Assembly (NCBI GenBank): GCA_036258555.1
Contig: DATADL010000234.1
Span: 1-11,441, forward strand
DNA: 11,441 nucleotides
Origin: JALZEG01 sp036258555
GTDB lineage: Bacteria; Actinomycetota; CADDZG01; WHSQ01
Direction of reading: 5' to 3'
Positions 5,316 through 11,441 of the stretch are shown here, piece by piece. Numbering within the stretch: the first letter of the stretch is position 1; every line of letters begins with the position of its first letter. The notes under the pieces are model-generated. The model searched no databases. It worked only from the letters and a program-made list of their open reading frames with translations, and was not told where the DNA came from. A program made the translations under genes and the position numbers.

Positions 5316-7175
5316 CTAGTAGGTCGCCTTGACGCTGTAGCTCTTCGACTGCGTCCCCGAGTAGACGTGGACGCCGACGTACCACCAGTCGGCAGCGGGG
5401 TTCGAGACAGTGCACGACCCCGTCGAGGCTCCGGTGTAGTGACGGCACGCGTACGAGGCCTCCGTCGGCTTCGCGCCGCGCTGGACGTAGAGGTCGAGGT
5501 CGGGATCGCAGCTGATGAGGCCGCACGCGGCCCCCGTCATGTCGACGCGCAGCGACGACCTCCCGGCGGGGACCTGGATCTTGTAGTACTTCCACGTCCC
5601 GGCGGCGCCGTTCGTGTCACTGAGGGGGGTGCCGTTCGTCAGCGTCGGGGTGCTCGGGTCGGGATCGCTGGACGACACCGTCACCGCTTTCGACGTGCTG
5701 CCCGTCGCTCCGGCGTTGTCGGTGACCGTAAGCGCGACGGTGTACGTCCCGGCAGCGGGGAACGTGTGACTCGGGTTCGTCGCGGTCGACGTCCCTCCGT
5801 CGCCGAAGTTCCAGCTGCGGCTCGCGATCGTCCCGTCCGAGTCCGTGCTCGTGTCGGTGAACGTGCACGTGAGGCCCGAGCACGAATGCGTGAAAGAGGC
5901 CGCCGGCGCCGCGTTGCCCGGCGGCGGTGTGGGCGTCGGAGTCGGAGTGGGGGTCGTCCCGGCGGAGATGAAGCCGTTGTAGAGGAGCCGGTTCGGCGAC
6001 CCCGAGCCGGGGCTGACGACCTTGCCCGTCGTCGCGTTGCCCGTCAGCGCGCTCGCGACGCCGGCGGGCGAGGTCGCGCCGTTCGCCTGGAGGTACTGGG
6101 CCGCGGCCCCCGCGACGTGGGGCGACGCCATCGACGTGCCCGAGATCGTGTTCGTGGCGGTGTCCCCGGTGTTCCACGTCGAGAGGATCGAGACGCCGGG
6201 AGCGAATATGTCTACGCAGGTCCCGTAGTTCGCGAACGAGGCCCTGCGGTCGCTCGAGTCCGTCGCAGAGACGGTGAGGGCCTCGGTCACGCGCGAGGGC
6301 GAGTACGCGCAAGCGTCGTCCGCGATGCCGACGGCGTTGCCGTTGCCCGCCGCGAGGGCGTAGGTCGTACCATCCGCGATCGAGTTGCGAACCGCGGCGT
6401 CGATCGTCGAGCTCGTCCCGATCAGGGTCCCGAGGCTCATGTTCGCGACGTCCTTCTCCCCGGCGCTGTGCTGGGCTGTGACCCAGTCGACCCCGGCGAT
6501 GATGTCTGAGCCGGCGCCGTCGCCGTTGCAGTCGAGGACGCGCACCGCGACGAGCGATGCCGCCTTCGCCACTCCGTGCTTCGACCCGCCGACCGTCCCG
6601 GCGACGTGCGTTCCGTGGCCGTCGCAGTCGCTCGCGTCGGCGTCGCCGTCGACGAAGTCGTAGCCGTGCGAAGCGCGGCCGCCGAAGTCGGAGTGCGTTA
6701 CCCGGATGCCGCTGTCGATCACGTACACGGTCGTCCCCGACCCGTTCGCGTTGTGGACGTACGTGCCGCTCAGCGGGAGGTTGCGCTGGTCGATCCGGTC
6801 GAGCCCGTACGGCGGGTTCGACTGCGTCTCCACCTTCCGAACCACGGGGTCTTCCTCGACCACGGCCACGCGCGGGTCCGCGCTGACGGCGCGGGCCCCC
6901 GCGCGGTCGATCTCGATCGAGAAGCCCTTCAGCGCGTGGTTGTACACGTAGCCGATCTCGCCGCCGTGCACCCGGGCCAGCCCCGCGGCGACGGCCCCCG
7001 CGGACGTGACGCCGGGCTCGAGCATCACGACGTAGCTGCCGGGGACAGCCGCGCCGGCCGGCACGATCCGGCCCGGCGGCGGCGCCGCGCCGGCGGCCGA
7101 GGGAAGCAATGCAATCAATAACCCAATGGCGACGGCGATGGGTGCGGTCGCGCGCAGAAGCACTCTCGACTTCAT
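5316..7175 (-). CDS. Secreted proteinase-K-like subtilisin (S8) protease with I9 propeptide, PKD and C-terminal Ppc-like domain
   Basis: The product has 619 residues. ATG 7175 is chosen because AGGAGGGA lies just upstream and a signal peptide follows directly (residues 1-30, LLIALLPSAAGA). Residues about 46-112 form an I9-type inhibitor propeptide (SYVVMLEPG to VVEEDPVV). The catalytic domain spans about 120-400 with Asp154 (YVIDSGIRVTHSDF), His187 (DGHGTHVAGT), oxyanion Asn278 (AAGNGN) and Ser348 (GTSMASPHVAG), so the triad is complete. 'VIDSGIRVTHSDF' and the order of motifs place it in the proteinase K/aqualysin branch. A Pro-Thr linker (409-419) leads to a PKD domain (about 421-501, SWNFGDGGTST) and a beta-rich C-terminal domain (about 512-619, DPDLDLYVQRG) like bacterial pre-peptidase C-terminal domains. 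It acts outside the cell on protein substrates after self-processing. Cysteine pairs at 551/556 and 577/588 may be disulfides. It is transcribed alone, with a hairpin after the stop. Confidence 0.95.
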   Translation of the reverse strand: MKSRVLLRATAPIAVAIGLLIALLPSAAGAAPPPGRIVPAGAAVPGSYVVMLEPGVTSAGAVAAGLARVHGGEIGYVYNHALKGFSIEIDRAGARAVSADPRVAVVEEDPVVRKVETQSNPPYGLDRIDQRNLPLSGTYVHNANGSGTTVYVIDSGIRVTHSDFGGRASHGYDFVDGDADASDCDGHGTHVAGTVGGSKHGVAKAASLVAVRVLDCNGDGAGSDIIAGVDWVTAQHSAGEKDVANMSLGTLIGTSSTIDAAVRNSIADGTTYALAAGNGNAVGIADDACAYSPSRVTEALTVSATDSSDRRASFANYGTCVDIFAPGVSILSTWNTGDTATNTISGTSMASPHVAGAAAQYLQANGATSPAGVASALTGNATTGKVVSPGSGSPNRLLYNGFISAGTTPTPTPTPTPPPGNAAPAASFTHSCSGLTCTFTDTSTDSDGTIASRSWNFGDGGTSTATNPSHTFPAAGTYTVALTVTDNAGATGSTSKAVTVSSSDPDPSTPTLTNGTPLSDTNGAAGTWKYYKIQVPAGRSSLRVDMTGAACGLISCDPDLDLYVQRGAKPTEASYACRHYTGASTGSCTVSNPAADWWYVGVHVYSGTQSKSYSVKATY

Positions 7176-7350
7176 GTGGGTCCCTCCTCGTAGGCGACCC
7201 GGGGGACTTCGTCGGCTGGGGGGTCGAGTCCTTCTCAAATCGGGACAAATCGCCGATTACGGGCGGGACATCTTGTCCAACCGGACGGCGAATACCCGGC
7301 GGGGACCCGGGTACCTATCCAAGCGGTCGGGCTGACGAGGAGGCGAGCTC
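7176..7350. promoter_or_regulatory. Divergent regulatory region between the subtilase and the DUF6159 gene
   Basis: This 175-base divergent gap includes AT-richer sequence unlike the surrounding genes. It contains the direct repeat CAAATCG-GGA-CAAATCG (7236-7252, period 10 bases, one helical turn) and the inverted repeat GGACA-TCT-TGTCC (7266-7278). GGGACA recurs at 7242 and 7265. The RBS sites are AGGAGGGA for the minus gene (about 7181-7188) and GAGGAGG seven bases before the GTG at 7351. TTGGAC on the minus strand (7280-7275) could be a -35, but I found no good -10 at proper spacing. Operator function is inferred. Confidence 0.45.
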
Positions 7351-8265
7351 GTGAAGCGGATCAAGGACGGCTTTCGACTTCTGGGGCAGAGCTGGCAGGT
7401 CGTTCGCGCGGAGCCGGCCCTCGTCGGCGTGATGGCGCTCGGCCTCGTGCTGCAGCTGGCGGCCTTCGCCGCGTTGTTCCTGCTGTTCTTCCAGAGGACA
7501 CCGGAGGCCGAGGACTTCAGGTGGCCGGGCATCCTGTGGCTGTACCCGATGATGATCGCTTCGGGATTGGTGGGCGCCGTCGCCGGCGGCACCGTGATCG
7601 CTACGGCCATGCAGCGGCTCGAGGGACACGACGCGTCCGTACGCGACGGCTTCCGACTGACGATGAGCAGGTTCCCGCAGCTCGCGGGCTGGACGGTGTT
7701 CGGCAGCATCGTCGGCATCGTGATCAACCTGATCGCGGAGAGGTTGAAGCTCGCGGGCCGTCTGACCGCGCTGCTCGCGGGCGTGGCCTGGGTCGTCGTG
7801 ACGATGCTCGTAGTGCCGGTCCTCCTGTTCGAGGACCGGGGTGTCTTCGCGTCGATCAAGCGTAGTGCCGAGCTCGTCAAGCAGCGATGGGGCGAGGGCG
7901 TCACGGGCTACGGGACGATGGGCGTCGCGTTGATGATCGTGATGGTGCCGCTGCTCGTCGGCGCGGGAGCGCTCGTGGCGGTCGACGTCGCGCTCGGCGT
8001 CGCGGTGCTCGTAGTGGTGTTCCTCGGCACGATGTTCGTCGCGAGCACGCTCGGCGGCGTCTTCAACGCGGCTCTGTACCGCTACGCGGCAGCGGGCCAC
8101 GCGAGCGGCCCGTTCTCGGAGGCGCAGCTCGGGAGCACGTTCGTGACGAAGGAGGAGCGACAGCGGCCGGCGCGCCGCGCCTGGCGGATCGTCGGGCTCG
8201 TCCTCGTCGCCGCCTACCTCGTGATGAAGCTGCTCCAGGCCACCGACGTCCTCCCGAAGGGCTGA
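7351..8265 (+). CDS. DUF6159-like polytopic membrane protein
   Basis: The product has 304 residues. GTG 7351 follows GAGGAGG at a seven-base spacing. A short N-terminal amphipathic segment (KDGFRLLGQSWQVVRAEPAL) precedes hydrophobic segments at about residues 25-47, 62-86, 113-128, 139-160, 189-208, 209-232 and 278-293. Recognisable landmarks are 'NPALVgV'-like EPALVGV (21-27), 'QRLEGHDASVRDGFRL' (88-103), 'VPVLLFEDRGVFASIKRSAELVKQRWGE' (155-182) and 'ALYRYAAAG' (241-249). They match the actinobacterial DUF6159 family, whose function is unknown. It begins a same-strand cluster with khtT 21 bases downstream, so it may be co-transcribed with the K+/H+ antiporter genes. Whether it contributes to ion homeostasis is a guess. 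Confidence 0.82.
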   Translation: MKRIKDGFRLLGQSWQVVRAEPALVGVMALGLVLQLAAFAALFLLFFQRTPEAEDFRWPGILWLYPMMIASGLVGAVAGGTVIATAMQRLEGHDASVRDGFRLTMSRFPQLAGWTVFGSIVGIVINLIAERLKLAGRLTALLAGVAWVVVTMLVVPVLLFEDRGVFASIKRSAELVKQRWGEGVTGYGTMGVALMIVMVPLLVGAGALVAVDVALGVAVLVVVFLGTMFVASTLGGVFNAALYRYAAAGHASGPFSEAQLGSTFVTKEERQRPARRAWRIVGLVLVAAYLVMKLLQATDVLPKG

Positions 8266-8286
8266 CCCTCCTGTTAGTAAGGGGAC

Positions 8287-8772
8287 ATGGGTGAGATCCA
8301 GGAGGTCAAGCTCCCCGGCGTCGGCGTCCGCTACGAGTTCGAGACCGCAGAGGGAAACCGTATAGGGGTCGTATCCCACCGGACGGGCCTGCGCGAGATC
8401 TACGCCTCCCGGGGCGACGACCCCGACGAGTTCAAACGGGTGCTCGGGCTGTCGCCGGACGACGCGCGGACCCTTGCCGAGCTCCTCGGCGCGACGCGCG
8501 TCGCGCAGCAGCTAGCGGACCTCCAGCAGCGGATAGAGGGCCTAGTCATCGACTGGCTCCCCGTCAGGTCGGACTCGCCGTACGCCGGCAAGACCGTCGG
8601 CGACACCCGCATGCGCTCGCGCACGGGCGTGTCGGTCGTCGCGATCGTGCGCGGCGAGGACGCGGTCCCCGCCCCCGGTCCGGACGTGCGCGTCGAGAGC
8701 GGCGACTATCTCGTCGTCGTCGGGACGGCGCGCGGGATCGAGGAGGCGGTCTCGCTCCTCCGCGACGGCTGA
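8287..8772 (+). CDS. khtT: KhtT-like regulatory subunit of a K+/H+ antiporter (RCK_C/TrkA-C domain)
   Basis: The product has 161 residues, starting at ATG 8287 behind AAGGGGA. Residues 1-78 form an N-terminal domain (VKLPGVGVRYEF..A.GNRIGVVSHRTGLREIY) typical of KhtT. Residues about 80-161 form an RCK_C/TrkA-C domain (PVRSDSPYAGKTVGDTRMRSRTGVSVVAIVRG, then SGDYLVVVGT). In Bacillus, KhtT is a cytosolic protein that controls the membrane antiporter KhtU, and its RCK_C domain binds c-di-AMP. Binding here is not demonstrated. The stop is six bases before the start of the antiporter gene, consistent with a functional pair. No N-terminal membrane segment or NAD-binding RCK_N domain is present, as expected for KhtT. 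Confidence 0.88.
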   Translation: MGEIQEVKLPGVGVRYEFETAEGNRIGVVSHRTGLREIYASRGDDPDEFKRVLGLSPDDARTLAELLGATRVAQQLADLQQRIEGLVIDWLPVRSDSPYAGKTVGDTRMRSRTGVSVVAIVRGEDAVPAPGPDVRVESGDYLVVVGTARGIEEAVSLLRDG

Positions 8773-8778
8773 CGCCGC

Positions 8779-9954
8779 GTGGGGCACGCGGAGCTGCTCG
8801 TCGAGCTCGGGGCCGTCCTGCTCGGCCTCGCGGTGCTCTCGCGGCTCGCGTCGCGTACGGGGATGCCGACCATCCCGCTCTACCTCGCGGCGGGGCTGGC
8901 GTTCGGTGAGGGCGGGCTCGTACCCCTCGTAACCGCGGACGAGTTCGTCGAGGTGGGCGCCGAGATCGGGCTGATCCTGCTGCTCTTCATGCTCGGTCTC
9001 GAGTACACGGCGTCCGAGCTCGTGTCGACGATACGGGCGCAGAGACGCGTCGGCCTCCTCGACCTGGCGCTGAACTTCCCGCCGGGATTCCTCGCTGCGA
9101 TCGCGCTCGGCTGGGGGCCGACCGTAGGCGTCGTCCTCGGCGGCGTCACGTACGTCTCTTCGTCCGGCATCGTCGCGAAGGTCCTCTCGGACCAGGGCTG
9201 GACGGGTAACCGCGAGACCCCGGTCGTGCTCTCGACGCTCGTCATCGAGGACCTCGTGATGGCGTTGTACCTCCCCGTCCTCGGGGCGCTGCTCGCGGGG
9301 GCGGGAGGGGCGGCGTCGCTCCTACCGGCGGTCGGTTCGATAGCCGCGGTCGCGCTGCTCCTCGCGGCCGCGACGCGGATCGACGTCGGGATCAGCCGTG
9401 TGCTGTTCAGCCGGTCGGACGAATCGCTGCTTCTGACGATCCTGGGTGTGACGATCCTCGTCGCGGGGGGAGCGGAGGCCTTCGGCGTGTCGGCCGCCGT
9501 CGCTGCGCTGCTCGTGGGGATCGTCCTCTCCGGTCCGGCGGCGGAGGCCGCCCAGGGCCTCCTCACGCCGATGCGGGACCTGTTCGCCGCGCTGTTCTTC
9601 GCGTTCGTCGGGCTCTCGGTCGACCCGGCCACGATCCCGCCGGTGCTGGTCCCCGCGGTCCTGCTCGCGGTGGTGACGCTCGTGACGAAGGCGCTGACGG
9701 GATGGATCGGGGCCGCACGGGCGGGCGTGGGCGTGCGCGGCGGCACGCGCGCGGGACTGCTGCTCGCCGCCCGCGGCGAGTTCTCGATCGCGATCGCCGG
9801 GTTCGCGACCGCGGCGGGAGTCGCGGCCGACGTCGAGGCGCTCGCCGTGGCCTACGTGTTCGTGCTCGCGATCACGGGCCCGATCCTCGTGCGGTTCGCG
9901 GAGGCGATAAGCGCGCCGTTCGTCAGGCGTTCGACCGCAGAGACGCGCGGGTAG
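8779..9954 (+). CDS. khtU: KhtU-like CPA2 monovalent cation/H+ antiporter
   Basis: The product has 391 residues, starting at GTG 8779, six bases after khtT. There is no strong Shine-Dalgarno sequence, so coupling with khtT is likely. The whole length is hydrophobic, with about 12-13 transmembrane helices. CPA2 landmarks include GMPTIPLYLAAGL (28-40), 'LLLFMLGLE' (67-75), TYVSSSGIVAKVL (124-136), the acidic VIEDLV (155-160, Glu157/Asp158, probably the ion-binding pair), Lys304 in TKALTGW, and AARGEFSIAIAG (330-341). Length fits the membrane part of KefC/KhtU without a C-terminal KTN domain, consistent with KhtT as a separate gating subunit. It probably exports K+ (or Na+) in exchange for protons, tuning cytoplasmic pH and turgor. 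A possible further partner, DUF393, follows nine bases downstream. Confidence 0.9.
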   Translation: MGHAELLVELGAVLLGLAVLSRLASRTGMPTIPLYLAAGLAFGEGGLVPLVTADEFVEVGAEIGLILLLFMLGLEYTASELVSTIRAQRRVGLLDLALNFPPGFLAAIALGWGPTVGVVLGGVTYVSSSGIVAKVLSDQGWTGNRETPVVLSTLVIEDLVMALYLPVLGALLAGAGGAASLLPAVGSIAAVALLLAAATRIDVGISRVLFSRSDESLLLTILGVTILVAGGAEAFGVSAAVAALLVGIVLSGPAAEAAQGLLTPMRDLFAALFFAFVGLSVDPATIPPVLVPAVLLAVVTLVTKALTGWIGAARAGVGVRGGTRAGLLLAARGEFSIAIAGFATAAGVAADVEALAVAYVFVLAITGPILVRFAEAISAPFVRRSTAETRG

Positions 9955-9963
9955 GTCGAAGTC

Positions 9964-10398
9964 GTGGAACAGGAAGATCCGCGCCGTCGTGAGGAGGACG
10001 CCTCCGTTCCGGTCGTGCTGTACGACGCCGACTGCGGTTTCTGCACCTGGGTCGTGGACAGGATCGCCGCCCGCGTCGAAGCCGGCGCGGTCGAGATAGT
10101 CCCTCTCCAGTCCCCCCGCGCCGACCGGCTCCTCGGCGGACGCGTCGACGAGCAGACGAAGTGGGAGTCGTGGCACCTCGTCGAGCCGGGCGGGGCCGTC
10201 TACTCCGGAGGCGACGCGCTCCCGCGCGTGCTGCGCCACGTGAAGGGGGGCCGGACCGCCGGGCGCCTCGCAGCCCGCTTCCCCCGCGCCGCCACGGCCG
10301 CCTACCGCGTGGTCGCCCGCAACCGCGACCGGTTGGGCCGCGTGGTGAGGGCCGACCGGTGCCGCGTCCCGGGGGGCGGCCGCCCGCCGCGCGATTAG
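9964..10398 (+). CDS. DCC-type thiol-disulfide oxidoreductase family protein (DUF393)
   Basis: The product has 144 residues and starts at GTG 9964, nine bases after khtU, with a weak ribosome binding site. The N-terminal 'VVLYDADCGFCTWVVDRI' (17-34) carries the DxxCxxC motif (Asp21, Cys24, Cys27) defining DUF393/DCC proteins. This is followed by 'VEIVPLQSPRADRLLGG' (43-59), 'SWHLVEPGGAVYSGGDALPRVLRH' (69-92) and a basic, degenerate C-terminus with a lone Cys133. The family is assigned a thioredoxin-like fold and thiol-disulfide role by similarity, with no defined substrate. It is shorter in the C-terminal region than many family members, and its last 25 residues are Arg/Gly-rich and probably disordered. 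Position at the end of the khtTU cluster suggests co-transcription, but a functional tie is unproven. Confidence 0.85.
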   Translation: MEQEDPRRREEDASVPVVLYDADCGFCTWVVDRIAARVEAGAVEIVPLQSPRADRLLGGRVDEQTKWESWHLVEPGGAVYSGGDALPRVLRHVKGGRTAGRLAARFPRAATAAYRVVARNRDRLGRVVRADRCRVPGGGRPPRD

Positions 10399-10412
10399 TT
10401 CTCGGGCCCCCG

Positions 10413-10440
10413 CCGGTCGTACCCTCGACAAGCCGACCGG
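10413..10440 (+). promoter_or_regulatory. Inverted repeat between DUF393 and VOC genes
   Basis: CCGGTCG (10413-10419) and CGACCGG (10434-10440) are perfect 7-bp arms separated by 14 bases in the 56-base gap. The right arm abuts the AAGGGAG ribosome binding site of the VOC gene. It could be a weak terminator for the upstream cluster, an operator, or an RNA hairpin masking translation start. No U-tract follows. Confidence 0.35.
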
Positions 10441-10454
10441 AAGGGAGCCGCGCG

Positions 10455-10919
10455 ATGCAGAAGATCGTCCCGAACCTGTGGTTCGACACCGAGGCGGAGG
10501 AGGCCGCGCGCTTCTACACGTCGATCTTCCCCAACTCCCGGATCCTCGACGTCAGCTACTACGGCGAGGGTGCGCCGCGGCCGGCCGGAACGGTCCTCAC
10601 CGTGGCGTTCGAGCTCGACGGACAGAGGTTCACGGCCCTCAACGGCGGTCCCGAGTTCAAGTTCAACGAGGCGATCTCGCTCTACGTCGACTGTGGGTCG
10701 CAGGAAGAGGTCGACACGCTGTGGGAGAAGCTCCTCGACGGAGGGGGCGAGGAGGGCCAGTGCGGGTGGCTGAAGGACAAGTACGGCCTGTGGTGGCAGA
10801 TCATCCCCGACGCGCTCCCGAAGCTCCTGCAGGACGAGGACTCGGACCGCGCCCGCCGCGTGATGGAGGCGATGCTGCAGATGAGGAAGATCGACGTCGC
10901 GACGCTCGAGAACGCCTAG
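10455..10919 (+). CDS. VOC-superfamily protein, PhnB/3-demethylubiquinone methyltransferase-like (3-dmu-9_3-mt)
   Basis: The product has 154 residues. ATG 10455 follows AAGGGAG (10441-10447) at good spacing; the frame is open further upstream, but only as a shadow of the DUF393 gene. The protein opens 'KIVPNLWFDTEAEEAARFYTSIFPNSRI' (3-30), then 'GTVLTVAFELDGQRFTALNGGPEFKFNEAISLYVDC' (45-80), 'CGWLKDKYGLWWQIIPDAL' (103-121) and 'RVMEAMLQMRKIDVATLENA' (135-154). This is the PF06983 pattern of PhnB-like VOC proteins. Despite the database name, these are generally not shown to be methyltransferases, and many are uncharacterised cytosolic enzymes or binding proteins. It seems separately expressed from the upstream cluster. 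Confidence 0.9.
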   Translation: MQKIVPNLWFDTEAEEAARFYTSIFPNSRILDVSYYGEGAPRPAGTVLTVAFELDGQRFTALNGGPEFKFNEAISLYVDCGSQEEVDTLWEKLLDGGGEEGQCGWLKDKYGLWWQIIPDALPKLLQDEDSDRARRVMEAMLQMRKIDVATLENA

Positions 10920-10942
10920 CGCTCCTGGGGCGCGGGGCGCGC

Positions 10943-10970
10943 GGAACCATTCGGCGCTGCCCGGCGTATA
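10943..10970 (+). promoter_or_regulatory. ECF-sigma-type promoter upstream of the sigma factor gene
   Basis: GGAACC (10943-10948) and CGTATA (10965-10970) are spaced by 16 bases. This is the form of promoter read by group-IV (ECF) sigma factors, GGAAC..N15-17..CGT. Transcription would start near 10976-10977, a few bases before the ATG. Since the gene immediately downstream encodes an ECF sigma factor, autoregulation is the natural reading. The -10 is a CGTAT rather than the commonest CGTC/CGTT form. Confidence 0.6.
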
Positions 10971-10980
10971 GCCGCAAAGG

Positions 10981-11441
10981 ATGACTCCCGTGGAGGGCCG
11001 GCCACTGGAGGACCACGAGCTTCTCGAACGGGTGAAGCGCGGCGACGTGGGCGCGTACGAGACATTGGTGCAGAGGCATCAGACCGCCGCGTACCGCACC
11101 GCCTACTTCGTCGCGGGGTCGCCCGACGAGGCCGAGGACGCGGCGCAGGAGGGTTTCCTGAAGGCGTTCTACGCGATCGATCGTTTTCGGAGCGACGCGC
11201 CCTTCCGGCCGTGGCTCCTCGCGATCGTCGCGAACGAGGCGAAGACGCGGCTGCGCTCGGCCGCGCGGCGGGAGAAGCTCGCCCTGAGGCTCGCCGAGGG
11301 CCGCTTCCACGGGGATGCGGCCCCATCTCCCGAGGAGGCGGCCCTCGCGCGCTCTCGGGGTGAGCGCGTCCTCGAGGCCCTCGGACGGCTCGGCGAGGAC
11401 GACCGTCTCGTCATCGGCTACCGGTACTTCCTCGAGCTCTC
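10981..11441 (+). CDS. ECF-family RNA polymerase sigma factor (C-terminus off the window)
   Basis: The frame is open from ATG 10981 to the right edge (153 complete codons). Residues about 25-95 form sigma region 2: ALF-like 'AYETLVQRHQTAAYRTAYFVAGSPDEAEDAAQEGFLKAFYAIDRF' and 'FRPWLLAIVANEAKTRLRS', which match core-binding and -10 recognition helices (AQEGFLKAF, region 2.2-2.3; PFRPWLLAIVANE, 2.4). A charged linker (about 98-125) leads into the start of region 4 (ERVLEALGRLGEDDRLVIGYRYFLEL), cut by the window end. AAAGG sits directly against the ATG, so an in-frame GTG at 10990 (nine bases from it) is an equally plausible start. It should direct RNA polymerase to promoters like the one just upstream. 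No anti-sigma gene is visible because the sequence ends. Confidence 0.92.
   Translation, partial: MTPVEGRPLEDHELLERVKRGDVGAYETLVQRHQTAAYRTAYFVAGSPDEAEDAAQEGFLKAFYAIDRFRSDAPFRPWLLAIVANEAKTRLRSAARREKLALRLAEGRFHGDAAPSPEEAALARSRGERVLEALGRLGEDDRLVIGYRYFLEL

Noticed and set aside
5109..6509. A 466-residue plus-strand open frame opposite the subtilase
   Set aside because: Composition is Arg/Val-rich with no motif, while the opposite strand encodes a complete subtilase with signal peptide and triad.
9322..10431. A 369-residue minus-strand frame opposite khtU and DUF393
   Set aside because: It is a His/Arg-rich low-complexity translation, and both plus-strand genes under it have recognisable family motifs.
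10455..10919. Assignment as a ubiquinone methyltransferase
   Set aside because: The family name is historical. The VOC fold has no SAM-binding motif, and nothing here supports methyl transfer.

Overview
The window is GC-rich throughout, with G/C-biased third codon positions, frequent GTG starts, GTGA stop/start overlaps and several families typical of high-GC Gram-positives (DUF4383, DUF6159, secreted RTX proteins with cysteine-flanked repeats, KhtTU-type antiporters). I read it as a chromosomal segment of an actinomycetote, possibly a deep-branching or uncultivated one. That placement is inferred from style, since there is no rRNA or marker gene. I see no tRNA, rRNA, CRISPR array, insertion sequence, integrase or phage gene.

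Layout. (1) 1-426, minus: the N-terminal part of a DUF4383-like membrane protein, running off the left edge. (2) 522-2588, plus: a secreted protein combining calcium-binding RTX repeats with a TolB/WD40-like beta-propeller. (3) 2600-5078, minus: a three-gene ABC-2 exporter operon (ATPase, permease, permease) whose cistrons are joined by two GTGA overlaps. (4) 5079-5271, minus: a leader in front of that operon with a candidate promoter, a 23-residue leader ORF that may be leaderless, and a strong intrinsic terminator just before the ATPase ribosome binding site. (5) 5316-7175, minus: a secreted proteinase-K-like subtilase with propeptide, PKD domain and C-terminal Ppc-like domain, followed by a 28-base palindrome. 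(6) 7351-10398, plus: a tightly packed set of DUF6159 membrane protein, KhtT-like RCK_C protein, KhtU-like CPA2 antiporter and DUF393 (DCC) thiol-disulfide protein. (7) 10455-10919, plus: a PhnB/3-dmu-9_3-mt type VOC-fold protein. (8) 10981 to the right edge, plus: a truncated ECF sigma factor preceded by a sequence resembling an ECF-dependent promoter.

How they fit together. Two genes encode exported proteins: the subtilase and the RTX/propeller protein. The ABC operon resembles the ATPase plus two PF06182 permeases arrangement linked to export of toxic compounds. The KhtT/KhtU pair is a K+/H+ antiporter with its cytosolic regulatory subunit. The sigma factor looks autoregulated. The most interesting unexplained structure is the apparent transcription attenuator in front of the ABC exporter. 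The coding regions cover nearly everything, and the longest gene-poor stretch (about 237 bases, 5079-5315) is the one holding the leader.
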